Source: Alphaproteobacteria bacterium UBA3002 (GTDB taxonomy: Bacteria > Pseudomonadota > Alphaproteobacteria > Rickettsiales > UBA3002). Taken from it: a stretch of DNA of 9,903 nucleotides. A program made the position numbers and the translations under genes. The notes below the pieces were generated by a model. The model saw only the letters and a program-made list of their open reading frames with translations. It made no database searches and was not told the origin of the DNA. Every line of letters begins with the position of its first letter. Position 1 is the first letter of the stretch. The stretch is taken from positions 21,631 through 31,533 of the forward strand of contig DDZS01000010.1 in the NCBI GenBank assembly GCA_002346425.1. Reading direction: 5' to 3'. This document shows, one piece after another, positions 1 to 6,245 of this stretch.

Positions 1-226
1 GGGGGCCGGGGCGGGCGCCCGCGGAAAACGAGACAGATGCCCCACGTCTCTAGTCTTCCGCGTTGGGTGTCGGCTATGCCGAAACCCGTATTGTTGCGAA
101 CCAATTGCTTCCTCCCGGAATTAAGTGCAGTTGGTATTTCTAACAAAATGTTCAAATCTAAAATTTAGAAAAGAATATAGGAGCTGTAGCACCTCTGGTG
201 GCGGAGAGTATTACAATTTCATGAAG
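1..226. other. Non-coding flank with two strong inverted repeats
   Basis: No convincing gene is seen between the window edge and the cca stop codon. Two dyads stand out. The first pairs CGCGGAA (20-26) with TTCCGCG (56-62) and has a second inner stem, GAGAC (30-34) with GTCTC (46-50). The second pairs GGGT plus TCGGC (65-68, 70-74) with GCCGA plus ACCC (78-82, 84-87) around a TAT loop, with one G/A mismatch. Bases 1-24 are almost pure G and C, while 88-226 is AT-rich. Lying 140-200 nt past the cca stop, the dyads could fold in a 3' transcript, but neither has a T run that would make it a standard terminator on either strand. A structured RNA or an intergenic repeat element is possible. Confidence 0.4.
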
Positions 227-1432
227 TTACGATAATTTAGGCGGGCGCAGGCTGCGTGCGTAATGTACCAAGTCCATTTTGGTGGGCCTGTAATGTTTAG
301 CTTCCCAATAGCGTTCGGCGCGACGTAATAATTCACCCATTTCTCCGCCTTCGGGAATGCCATGTTGTTTCAAATCGCCACCGCGGATAGGGAGGATAGG
401 GACGGCCATCTTTTGTAACGCATCCAGCTGTGTTTGAAATTGGGGCAAGCCGGCCTTTTGCTCTACGGCCTCAACCCAGGCGAGCGCGGCAAAATCCGCC
501 CAGTCGTGATGACGCCGCACCGGCATCCACCCGGCAGGTGCATCGGGTATCGCTATGGTGGGATGCGTCACGAAAAGATTTAGCAGGCGCTGCTGTTTGC
601 GCGATAATTGCCAGGCACTGCCAAGGCGTGCGACAGCAGTTTCACGATGGCTCCGTTGGCGCAGTAATAATGCTAATCGCGCAAATGCCGCATGTTCCAG
701 CTGCGCAGGAATAATGGATAACTGGGAGAGGGCATAGTCGCCATCCGGCAAAATATATGGAAACACCGGCCCCATGAATTCCAGCGCGGGCACCGGGTCT
801 CCAGCGGCGAGCAGTTTTAGCATTTCACTGCGAATGCGCTCTCCGGAAATATCTTTCAACCGCGCCGCTTCGTTTTGACATGCCTGCAAAGCGGCGGGAT
901 CGGGCGCACCATGTCCGAAGGTGGCGTAAAAACGGAAAAAGCGTAACAAGCGCAACCCATCTTCGGCCAGACGCGCTTCCGGATCGCCGATGAAACGCAG
1001 ATATCCGACCCGGGCATCGGCTTTCCCATTGGTATAATCGTAGACGGTCCCCCTCGCGTCGCAATACAGCGCGTTCATGGTAAAATCGCGGCGCATCGCG
1101 TCTTCCTGCCAATCGTCGGTAAAGCTGACATCGGCATGGCGTCCGTCACAGGCGACGTCCCGGCGCAGAGTGGTAATCTCAAATGGCTCATTTTCCACCA
1201 CTACCGTGATCGTGCCATGTTCAATACCGGTCGGGATGGCTTTCAGGCCAGCGGCTTTCGCGAGCGATAGAATGGTCTGCGGCGAGGCGGGGGTTGCCGC
1301 ATCTTTATCAGCGACCGGGCGGCCCATCAGGCTGTCGCGTACACAACCGCCTACGAAACGCAAAGGCACGTCGCCAAACGCGGCAAAGAGCGTTTGAACA
1401 TTCGGATGCTGCAGCCAGTCGAAGGCGGTCAA
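227..1432 (-). CDS. cca: CCA tRNA nucleotidyltransferase (class II)
   Basis: This cytoplasmic enzyme adds or repairs the 3'-terminal CCA of tRNAs, using CTP and ATP without a nucleic acid template. The 401-residue product shows the class II head: GGCVRD at 28-33, the metal-binding DKD at 42-44, RRDFTMNAL at 114-122 and the nucleotide-selecting region EDGLRLLR at 157-164. The C-terminal half is the less conserved helical body and tail, and the length is normal. The start is TTG: it overlaps the stop of the upstream gene as TTGA, and the purine-rich GAGGAAGAG (minus strand, 1446-1438) lies at a suitable distance upstream. It is the last visible gene of an operon behind glnD and a DUF6111-like gene. 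A bacterial poly(A) polymerase has the same fold and cannot be fully excluded, but the context and length favour the CCA enzyme. Confidence 0.92.
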   Translation of the reverse strand: MTAFDWLQHPNVQTLFAAFGDVPLRFVGGCVRDSLMGRPVADKDAATPASPQTILSLAKAAGLKAIPTGIEHGTITVVVENEPFEITTLRRDVACDGRHADVSFTDDWQEDAMRRDFTMNALYCDARGTVYDYTNGKADARVGYLRFIGDPEARLAEDGLRLLRFFRFYATFGHGAPDPAALQACQNEAARLKDISGERIRSEMLKLLAAGDPVPALEFMGPVFPYILPDGDYALSQLSIIPAQLEHAAFARLALLLRQRSHRETAVARLGSAWQLSRKQQRLLNLFVTHPTIAIPDAPAGWMPVRRHHDWADFAALAWVEAVEQKAGLPQFQTQLDALQKMAVPILPIRGGDLKQHGIPEGGEMGELLRRAERYWEAKHYRPTKMDLVHYARSLRPPKLS

Positions 1433-1701
1433 TGAAACTCTTCCTCGATCAGTTTGCCATTTTCGTAGCGCTTCGGTTCGTAGCCGACTTTACCCGTCGG
1501 TTTTTGCGCCAGACCATAGGTAATCAGGCAAATTGCCAGTAATGCGAGTGATGAAAATAAGGCCAGCCGAAACGGGCGACTGGTATCGGGCAAAAGCGCG
1601 TCTCCCTTCTTATAGCGATACATGCGCCAGCCGAACCATAAGAGATATATCCCAATCGGGATCAGGGCAGGCCAGGCTTTAAGCAACATCCAACGCATCA
1701 C
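1429..1701 (-). CDS. Small two-helix membrane protein, DUF6111-like
   Basis: The product is 90 residues with two hydrophobic helices, about 9-27 and 45-64, joined by a basic loop (RMYRYKKG, 26-33). A polar, charged tail contains GYEPKRYENGKLIEEEF (73-89). This architecture and tail fit the DUF6111 family, which I recall as alphaproteobacterial and often next to cca; that assignment is from memory. Its function is unknown. It is probably an inner-membrane protein. The first start, GTG at 1701-1699, overlaps the glnD stop, and an ATG follows directly at 1698-1696 (GTGATG), so either could be used and coupling to glnD translation is likely. The stop codon overlaps the TTG start of cca. Confidence 0.8.
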   Translation of the reverse strand: MMRWMLLKAWPALIPIGIYLLWFGWRMYRYKKGDALLPDTSRPFRLALFSSLALLAICLITYGLAQKPTGKVGYEPKRYENGKLIEEEFH

Positions 1702-4268
1702 ACTTCTTTCATCAAATGGTTGAGAACATCGTAACGGATTTTATCCATTTTTCCCACATGTTCCAATTTCAGGCCAAATTGGTCTTTTACATAAAAGACA
1801 TCCACCGCCTGATCGCCATAGGTCATAATGTGAGTGGAAACGATGTTGAGTTGATTGGCACTTAAGGCGCCGGCAATATCGTATAACAGCCCGGTGCGAT
1901 CCAGCGCGTGCACTTCGATCACGCTACACATATTGCTGATACTGTTATCGATAATGACATGTGGGCGGCGTGCATCATTTTTGCGTTTACGGCTGTAACG
2001 GCGATATTGCCCTAAACTTTTCGGCAGATCGAGGTGATGGTTGATCGCCGCATGCAGTTGTTCCGGCATCGCCGCGAGACGCGCGTCATCCTGATAGGCT
2101 TGCCCCGTGGCGTCCTGAATTTCCAGTAGGATAAACACTGTCCCATCCCCTAAGGTATAGGTGCGACAACTGGTAATGCCTGCACCGGAAAGCAGCATGA
2201 TACCCGCCAGGTATTCGAGCAAGCGCGGCATGTCCTGTAAACAGAAATACAGGCGCGTAAATGCTTCGGGCAGATGCGCTTCATGCGTAAATAAAATGCT
2301 TTGCTGTGGAGTGGTCCAATAAGAGCGAAGTAAATTCAGTGCCGGCTCAATGCTGTCTTGCGGCACGCCGAGCAGCCATTGCGTGGTCACGACCTGTTCT
2401 ACCCGCTCGCGTAAGTCTTCCGGCCAGTCGGCAATCACCGCACGGCAGCGTTGCCAGCTTTCTTCTTTTAATCCTTGTTCCAGCTGGCGTGGCGGTGCGC
2501 CCATCGCCTGCTCGCTTTTGACATATAACTCGCGCAATAATGCATTGCGCCACGGGTTCCAAATGGTCGGGCCGACGGCAAGAATATCGCCCACCGTAAT
2601 TAGCAGTAGCAGGCGCAAGCGGTCGGTGGTTTGTACCGTGGCGGTAAAATCGGCGAGGGTTTTGGGATCGTCGATATCGCGACTGAATGCCGTGTGACTA
2701 AACACCATATGATTCGCGACCAACCAGCGAACCAAGGCGGCTTCTTCTTTAGTTAAGCCCAGTCGCAGAGCAATCGCCTCTGCCAGATGTTCGTGCAACG
2801 CCTGTGGCCCGCCACCGCGTCCTTTGCCAATGTCATGCGTCAACATCGCCACGAAAAGGACGCGGCGCGAAGAAATGTGGTGAATAACCACCGAGCCAAG
2901 CGGCAACATCTCCTGATACTCACCCCGCTCAATGCGATGCAGATGTTCGATGGCGCGCAAAATATGCTCATCCACCGTATACACATGATAGCGGTCGAAC
3001 TGCATCTGGCCGACCAGTCGCGCGAAATCAGGCAGGAATTTGCCCAGCAACCCGCTTTCATTCAAACGCGTCAGGGTTAGGGAGGGCTGATGCGGTGATA
3101 GCAGCATATCCAAAAACAGGCGATTGGCCTCTTTGTCCTCACGCAGTGATTTCGTCACCAGGTTCAAATTGCGCTGCACAGCCTGAAAGGCGAGGGGGTG
3201 CACATCGCGCTGTTTGCGCTGGGCGGTATGAAAAAGTTGCAGCAGGCTGCGCGGCTGCCGCTTGATGCGATCGGGCGAGGCGAAATCGACGCGGTTCTGA
3301 TGCAGGCATAAATTATGCTGCAAAGGGTAGGGCTGACCGGTCGGGCTGTTACGCATTTCAACCAGCGTGCAGAAAAGCCGTGTGAGCGTTCCAACATCGC
3401 GCGCGGTGCGGAAATAATAGGTCATAAACCGCTCGACCTGTTCGTTCGGTGTGTCGCCGCGATAACCCATGGCCTGCGCAATCTCGAGCTGACGATCAAA
3501 ACTCAACCGGTCATCGCCGCGCTCGCTGAACAGGTGCAAATAAATCCGCAAAATCGACAAAAAGCGGTAGGCTTTGGTATAGCGTTGCATGTCGGCGGCT
3601 TGCAGGATATTCCGCTGCACCAACTCGCTCACCGCCGGGGCGCCATAGACATAACGCGCGAGCCAGTGCAGCATATGCAGGTCACGCAATCCTCCGATAT
3701 TTTCTTTGATATCCGGCTCCAGTAAAAAGCGCGAATCACCATGGACAGCCATGCGTTTGCGCCGTTCATCTAACTTGGCTTCAATAAATTCCGCACTCGG
3801 ACGTGTTTCGATCAGCTCGGTAAAGCGCTCCTGAAACTGCTGATACAGCGTTCGGTTTCCAAACAGATAGCGCGCGTCGAGCAGGCTGGTCAGAATCGTC
3901 GCATCATCCTGCGCATAGGCAATACATTCTTCCGGCGTGCGCACCGCATAGCCAAGCTTCAGGCCCAAATCCCACAGATGTTGAAGCAATTGTTCCAAGC
4001 CGTCGGTAGGCTTGCCGGCTTCCACGATAAACAGCAGATCGATATCCGAATGCGGATAGAGCGTCTGGCGGCCATAACCGCCAGTGGCAACGCAGCACAG
4101 CCACGGATTACCCGGATTCAGCTCGCGCAGTAACCGGTCCACCAGCCGGCTATGCTGCTTCATATACAGATTCGGCCGCTGATTCTCCAAAAACTGCTCG
4201 CCCAACTGGCGCTTGTCTTCAGCGAATTGCGATGTCGTCGCGCGTGCGGATGCAGAAAGAGGTGGCAT
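1698..4268 (-). CDS. glnD: Bifunctional PII uridylyltransferase/uridylyl-removing enzyme
   Basis: GlnD is the nitrogen sensor that adds UMP to PII proteins (GlnB/GlnK) when glutamine is low and removes it when glutamine is high. The 856-residue product has all four expected parts. The nucleotidyltransferase domain carries GGYGR (63-67) and SDIDLLF (74-80), with catalytic D75 and D77. A helical linker follows. The HD hydrolase domain carries YTVDEH (430-435) and LTHDIGKGRGGG (476-487). Two C-terminal ACT domains lie at about 665-735 and 782-850, the second with ALDRTGLLYDIAGAL (787-801). The length is near that of enteric GlnD. The ATG at 4268 has TAAGGA (minus strand, 4276-4271) unusually close, 2 nt away. 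No truncation or frameshift is seen. It is the first gene of the minus-strand operon and is divergent from a transporter gene. Confidence 0.97.
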   Translation of the reverse strand: MPPLSASARATTSQFAEDKRQLGEQFLENQRPNLYMKQHSRLVDRLLRELNPGNPWLCCVATGGYGRQTLYPHSDIDLLFIVEAGKPTDGLEQLLQHLWDLGLKLGYAVRTPEECIAYAQDDATILTSLLDARYLFGNRTLYQQFQERFTELIETRPSAEFIEAKLDERRKRMAVHGDSRFLLEPDIKENIGGLRDLHMLHWLARYVYGAPAVSELVQRNILQAADMQRYTKAYRFLSILRIYLHLFSERGDDRLSFDRQLEIAQAMGYRGDTPNEQVERFMTYYFRTARDVGTLTRLFCTLVEMRNSPTGQPYPLQHNLCLHQNRVDFASPDRIKRQPRSLLQLFHTAQRKQRDVHPLAFQAVQRNLNLVTKSLREDKEANRLFLDMLLSPHQPSLTLTRLNESGLLGKFLPDFARLVGQMQFDRYHVYTVDEHILRAIEHLHRIERGEYQEMLPLGSVVIHHISSRRVLFVAMLTHDIGKGRGGGPQALHEHLAEAIALRLGLTKEEAALVRWLVANHMVFSHTAFSRDIDDPKTLADFTATVQTTDRLRLLLLITVGDILAVGPTIWNPWRNALLRELYVKSEQAMGAPPRQLEQGLKEESWQRCRAVIADWPEDLRERVEQVVTTQWLLGVPQDSIEPALNLLRSYWTTPQQSILFTHEAHLPEAFTRLYFCLQDMPRLLEYLAGIMLLSGAGITSCRTYTLGDGTVFILLEIQDATGQAYQDDARLAAMPEQLHAAINHHLDLPKSLGQYRRYSRKRKNDARRPHVIIDNSISNMCSVIEVHALDRTGLLYDIAGALSANQLNIVSTHIMTYGDQAVDVFYVKDQFGLKLEHVGKMDKIRYDVLNHLMKEV

Positions 4269-4299
4269 TGTCCTTACGTGTTGTTATGAGTTGCCCCAC

Positions 4300-5181
4300 A
4301 TGATACCCAAAACCGCACAGAATGCGACCGCGAAAGCCATTTTGCTTATGATCCTGAGCATGATGTGGTTTTCCGCAATGAATATTGTGATCCGTCTGGT
4401 TTCCGAAGACATGCACACCACGCAGATCGTCTTCTGGCGCAACCTGATCAGCATCGCCCTATTATTGCCACTCGTATTGCGCGGTGGTCGCGACAACTGG
4501 AAAACGAAGCGTCCGGTCCGCCATTTCTGGCGTTCCTGCATCGGCGTCGCGGGCATGCAACTCTGGTTTTACTGCATCGCCACCCTGCCACTCAACGAAG
4601 CCACCGCGCTGAGTTTCACCGCGCCGATCTTCACCGCCATCTTCGCCGTCGTTTTTTTAGGCGAGCGCGCGGGCCTTCACCGGTGGAGCGCCATCGGCAT
4701 CGGATTTATCGGCGCAGTGATCATCATCCAGCCCGACACCGAGCATTTTGATCCAAACCTGCTCATCGTCCCCCTCGCCACCACGCTGTGGGCGATGGCG
4801 GCGCTGCTTGTCAAAAGCCTGACCAAGACCGAACCGCCAGACCGCATCGTCTTTTACATGAGCTGCTTCATGACGCTGCTCTCCTTCCCCATTGCGCTGA
4901 TCTGGTGGGAATGGCCAACGGCGGAGCAATTCGGTTATGTCGCCCTCATCGCGCTCGCCTCCACACTCGCGCACACCTCGCTTGTCCGCGCCTATGCAGG
5001 AGCTGAGATGGTCACACTCATGCCCTTTGAATTCGCCCGTCTGCTCTTCACCGCACTCTTCGCTTGGGCGATGTTCGGCGAGACCGCCTCCGCCGCCACC
5101 TGGATCGGTGGTGCCGTCATCGTTGCCAGCGCCGCCTATATCGCCTACCGTGAGGCTTTAAAGAAACGAAAAGCCGCATGA
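4300..5181 (+). CDS. DMT superfamily transporter (two EamA domains)
   Basis: This is an inner-membrane metabolite transporter of the drug/metabolite superfamily; its substrate cannot be told. From the ATG at 4300 it has 293 residues and about ten hydrophobic segments in two homologous halves. The first half (about 14-145) holds the family signature ATALSFTAPIFTAIFAVVFL (101-120), then GERAGLHRW (121-129) and GFIGAVIIIQP (135-145). The second half (about 155-283) ends with FGETASAATWIGGAVI (259-274). A basic tail (KKRKAA) follows. The frame is open further upstream to an ATG at 4213, but that start would overlap glnD by 56 bp and add a polar extension before the first helix, so 4300 is preferred; no good Shine-Dalgarno was found for either. 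Alphaproteobacterial relatives are sometimes called RhaT-like or S-adenosylmethionine transporters, but nothing here supports a specific substrate. The stop overlaps the next gene. Confidence 0.88.
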   Translation: MIPKTAQNATAKAILLMILSMMWFSAMNIVIRLVSEDMHTTQIVFWRNLISIALLLPLVLRGGRDNWKTKRPVRHFWRSCIGVAGMQLWFYCIATLPLNEATALSFTAPIFTAIFAVVFLGERAGLHRWSAIGIGFIGAVIIIQPDTEHFDPNLLIVPLATTLWAMAALLVKSLTKTEPPDRIVFYMSCFMTLLSFPIALIWWEWPTAEQFGYVALIALASTLAHTSLVRAYAGAEMVTLMPFEFARLLFTALFAWAMFGETASAATWIGGAVIVASAAYIAYREALKKRKAA

Positions 5182-5957
5182 TCACCCGCCAACACGCCTA
5201 CCTCCTAACCCAGCTGGTCAAACGCGACCTGCAGGCGCGCTACAAAGGATCGCTGCTCGGAGGCGTGTGGCTCATCGGCCAGCCACTGCTGCTCCTCGCG
5301 GTCTATTCCCTCGTCTTCGGCGTCGTCTTCGAGGCGCGCGGCCTGCCCACCGACAGCGCCGTGCCATTTCCGCTTTTCTTCTTCGCCGGCCTCATCATCC
5401 ATCAGGCAATGGCCGAAGTCCTCATGCGCACCCCCGGCCTCATCCGCAGCCATAGCAGCTACGTCACCAAAATCGTTTTCCCGCTCTGGCTGCTCCCGGT
5501 GATGACCGTCGCCACCGCGCTGGTCAGCCTCTGCCTGCAACTGCTCATCCTCCTCGCCGCGATGCTCCTCTGGCACATCCCGATCCCCGCGACCGTCCTC
5601 TGGCTGCCCATCCTGCTCGCCGGATACGCGCTCACCTTACTCGCCACCGCCTGGCTGGTCAGCGCGCTCGGTGTTTTCCTGCCCGACCTGACGCAGATCA
5701 TGGGCCTGGTCGCCACCGCGCTGCTTTTCCTAAGCCCCGTCTTCTACACCGCCGAGCATCTGCCCGAACCGGTGCGCGATTACGCGGCCTTCAACCCCCT
5801 CGTCTGGCCCATCGAATCCCTGCGCGACGCGCTCTACACCGCCACCTTGCCAGCGCTTTTGCCCACACTGGCCTACCTCGCCCTCATGGCCGTTGCGGCC
5901 ATCATCAGCCTCGCGCTCTTCCGCCGCATGCGCCCCGCGTTCGCCGACATCCTCTAA
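5178..5957 (+). CDS. ABC-2 type permease, polysaccharide/polyol-phosphate export family
   Basis: This 259-residue inner-membrane protein matches the permease subunit of ABC exporters that move polysaccharides or lipid-linked glycans (KpsM/Wzm/TagG type). Typical marks are the amphipathic N-terminal KRDLQARYKGSLLGGVW (15-31), about six hydrophobic segments (roughly 33-52, 62-80, 103-132, 140-166, 172-192, 226-247), the loop FLPDLTQIM before helix five (167-175), and FLSPVFYTAEHLP (183-195) followed by NPLVWPIESLRDALY (206-220). The start ATG overlaps the stop of the upstream transporter gene (ATGA), so the two are probably translated together. Such permeases normally sit next to a cognate ATPase gene; none follows here, since the next gene is an RTX protein 288 bp away. 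It may borrow an ATPase encoded elsewhere. Codons are strongly C-ending, unlike the downstream RTX gene. Confidence 0.88.
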   Translation: MITRQHAYLLTQLVKRDLQARYKGSLLGGVWLIGQPLLLLAVYSLVFGVVFEARGLPTDSAVPFPLFFFAGLIIHQAMAEVLMRTPGLIRSHSSYVTKIVFPLWLLPVMTVATALVSLCLQLLILLAAMLLWHIPIPATVLWLPILLAGYALTLLATAWLVSALGVFLPDLTQIMGLVATALLFLSPVFYTAEHLPEPVRDYAAFNPLVWPIESLRDALYTATLPALLPTLAYLALMAVAAIISLALFRRMRPAFADIL

Positions 5958-6077
5958 ACTAGATTACCATAATATACAGGAATCCAACCAGAACTGTGGC
6001 ATATGCGCAACAAAGCGGCGCCTGTCCCGAGAACCTCTGGAAAAGCCGGAGTAACGCGTTGACATTGCAAGGTGGGA

Positions 6078-6123
6078 ATGGGTACACCAGATGCATTATG
6101 CGGTGCAGTGTGTCTGTACCCAT
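6078..6123. repeat. 9-bp perfect inverted repeat, possible operator
   Basis: ATGGGTACA (6078-6086) and TGTACCCAT (6115-6123) are exact reverse complements separated by 28 bp. Nested between them is GCATTATGC (6093-6101), itself a dyad, and CACC/GGTG (6085-6088/6102-6105). The right arm also overlaps ACCC-ATATA-GGGT (6118-6130). The left arm lies where a -10 box would fall for the TTGACA at 6059-6064, so a regulator binding both arms could control that promoter. Alternatively the arms form an RNA stem if transcription starts upstream. No known regulator site was recognised. Confidence 0.45.
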
Positions 6124-6163
6124 ATAGGGTGCTTGGTTTGTATAGAGCTTTTATACGGCTTAG

Positions 6164-6169
6164 CATAAT
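6164..6169 (+). promoter_or_regulatory. Candidate -10 box for the RTX gene
   Basis: CATAAT matches five of six positions of TATAAT. It lies 77 bases before the RTX start codon, which would give a leader of about 70 nt. A convincing -35 at 16-18 bp is missing: the nearest sequences are TATAGA-like, and TTGTAT (6138-6143) is 20 bp away. The call rests on the -10 match alone. Confidence 0.3.
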
Positions 6170-6201
6170 AGGGTAACAAACTCTGTATTCTGGAGGATAC
6201 A

Positions 6202-6243
6202 TTGTTTCGCAAAATGATTTTTAACTTTTATGAAGGGGTTTAA
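6202..6243 (+). CDS. Possible 13-codon leader ORF upstream of the RTX gene
   Basis: A TTG at 6202-6204 is preceded by GGAGGA (6192-6197), a Shine-Dalgarno match better than that of the RTX gene itself, at 4 nt. The frame reads MFRKMIFNFYEGV and stops with TAA at 6241-6243, only 2 nt before the RTX ATG. It runs through the RTX ribosome binding site, so its translation would bring ribosomes to the RTX start and could couple the two. The encoded peptide resembles nothing known to me. It could be chance: the start is TTG and the ORF is very short. Confidence 0.3.
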   Translation: MFRKMIFNFYEGV

Positions 6244-6245
6244 CA

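Larger units (their letters stand above)
5958..6245 (+). promoter_or_regulatory. Regulatory leader upstream of the RTX gene
   Basis: This 288-bp gap is AT-richer than the genes to its left and holds no convincing full gene. It contains, in order: a 6-bp stem CTCTGG/CCGGAG (6035-6040/6046-6051) with no T run; a consensus-like TTGACA (6059-6064) lacking a clear -10 at the right distance; a perfect 9-bp dyad (6078-6086/6115-6123); a GTATA/TATAC dyad (6140-6144/6152-6156); CATAAT (6164-6169), a plausible -10; GGAGGA (6192-6197); and GAAGGGG (6232-6238), the ribosome binding site of the RTX gene. The size and richness of this leader fit a strongly expressed and possibly regulated gene. The promoter position is inference. 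Confidence 0.55.

Noticed and set aside
1..104. Minus-strand frame starting at TTG (104-102) after GGGAGGA, open to the window edge
   Set aside because: The Shine-Dalgarno match is good, but the frame has only 34 codons, uses rare codons (AGA, CTA, ATA), runs through both hairpins into pure G/C sequence and resembles no known protein start.
3315..3725. 136-codon plus-strand frame inside glnD
   Set aside because: It is a shadow frame: glnD is intact with all its domains on the other strand, and the translation shows no family likeness.
4213..4299. Upstream in-frame ATG giving the DMT transporter 29 more residues
   Set aside because: The extension is polar, overlaps the 5' end of glnD on the other strand by 56 bp, and is unlike the short N-terminus usual before helix one of EamA proteins.
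6035..6051. CTCTGG/CCGGAG stem as a terminator for the ABC-2 permease gene
   Set aside because: It has one wobble pair, only 6 bp, and is followed by TAACGCG rather than a T run.
5954..6202. 82-codon open frame on the minus strand across the intergenic region
   Set aside because: It has no recognisable domain, no convincing ribosome binding site, and covers the dyads and promoter-like elements of the RTX gene. A non-coding leader explains the region better.
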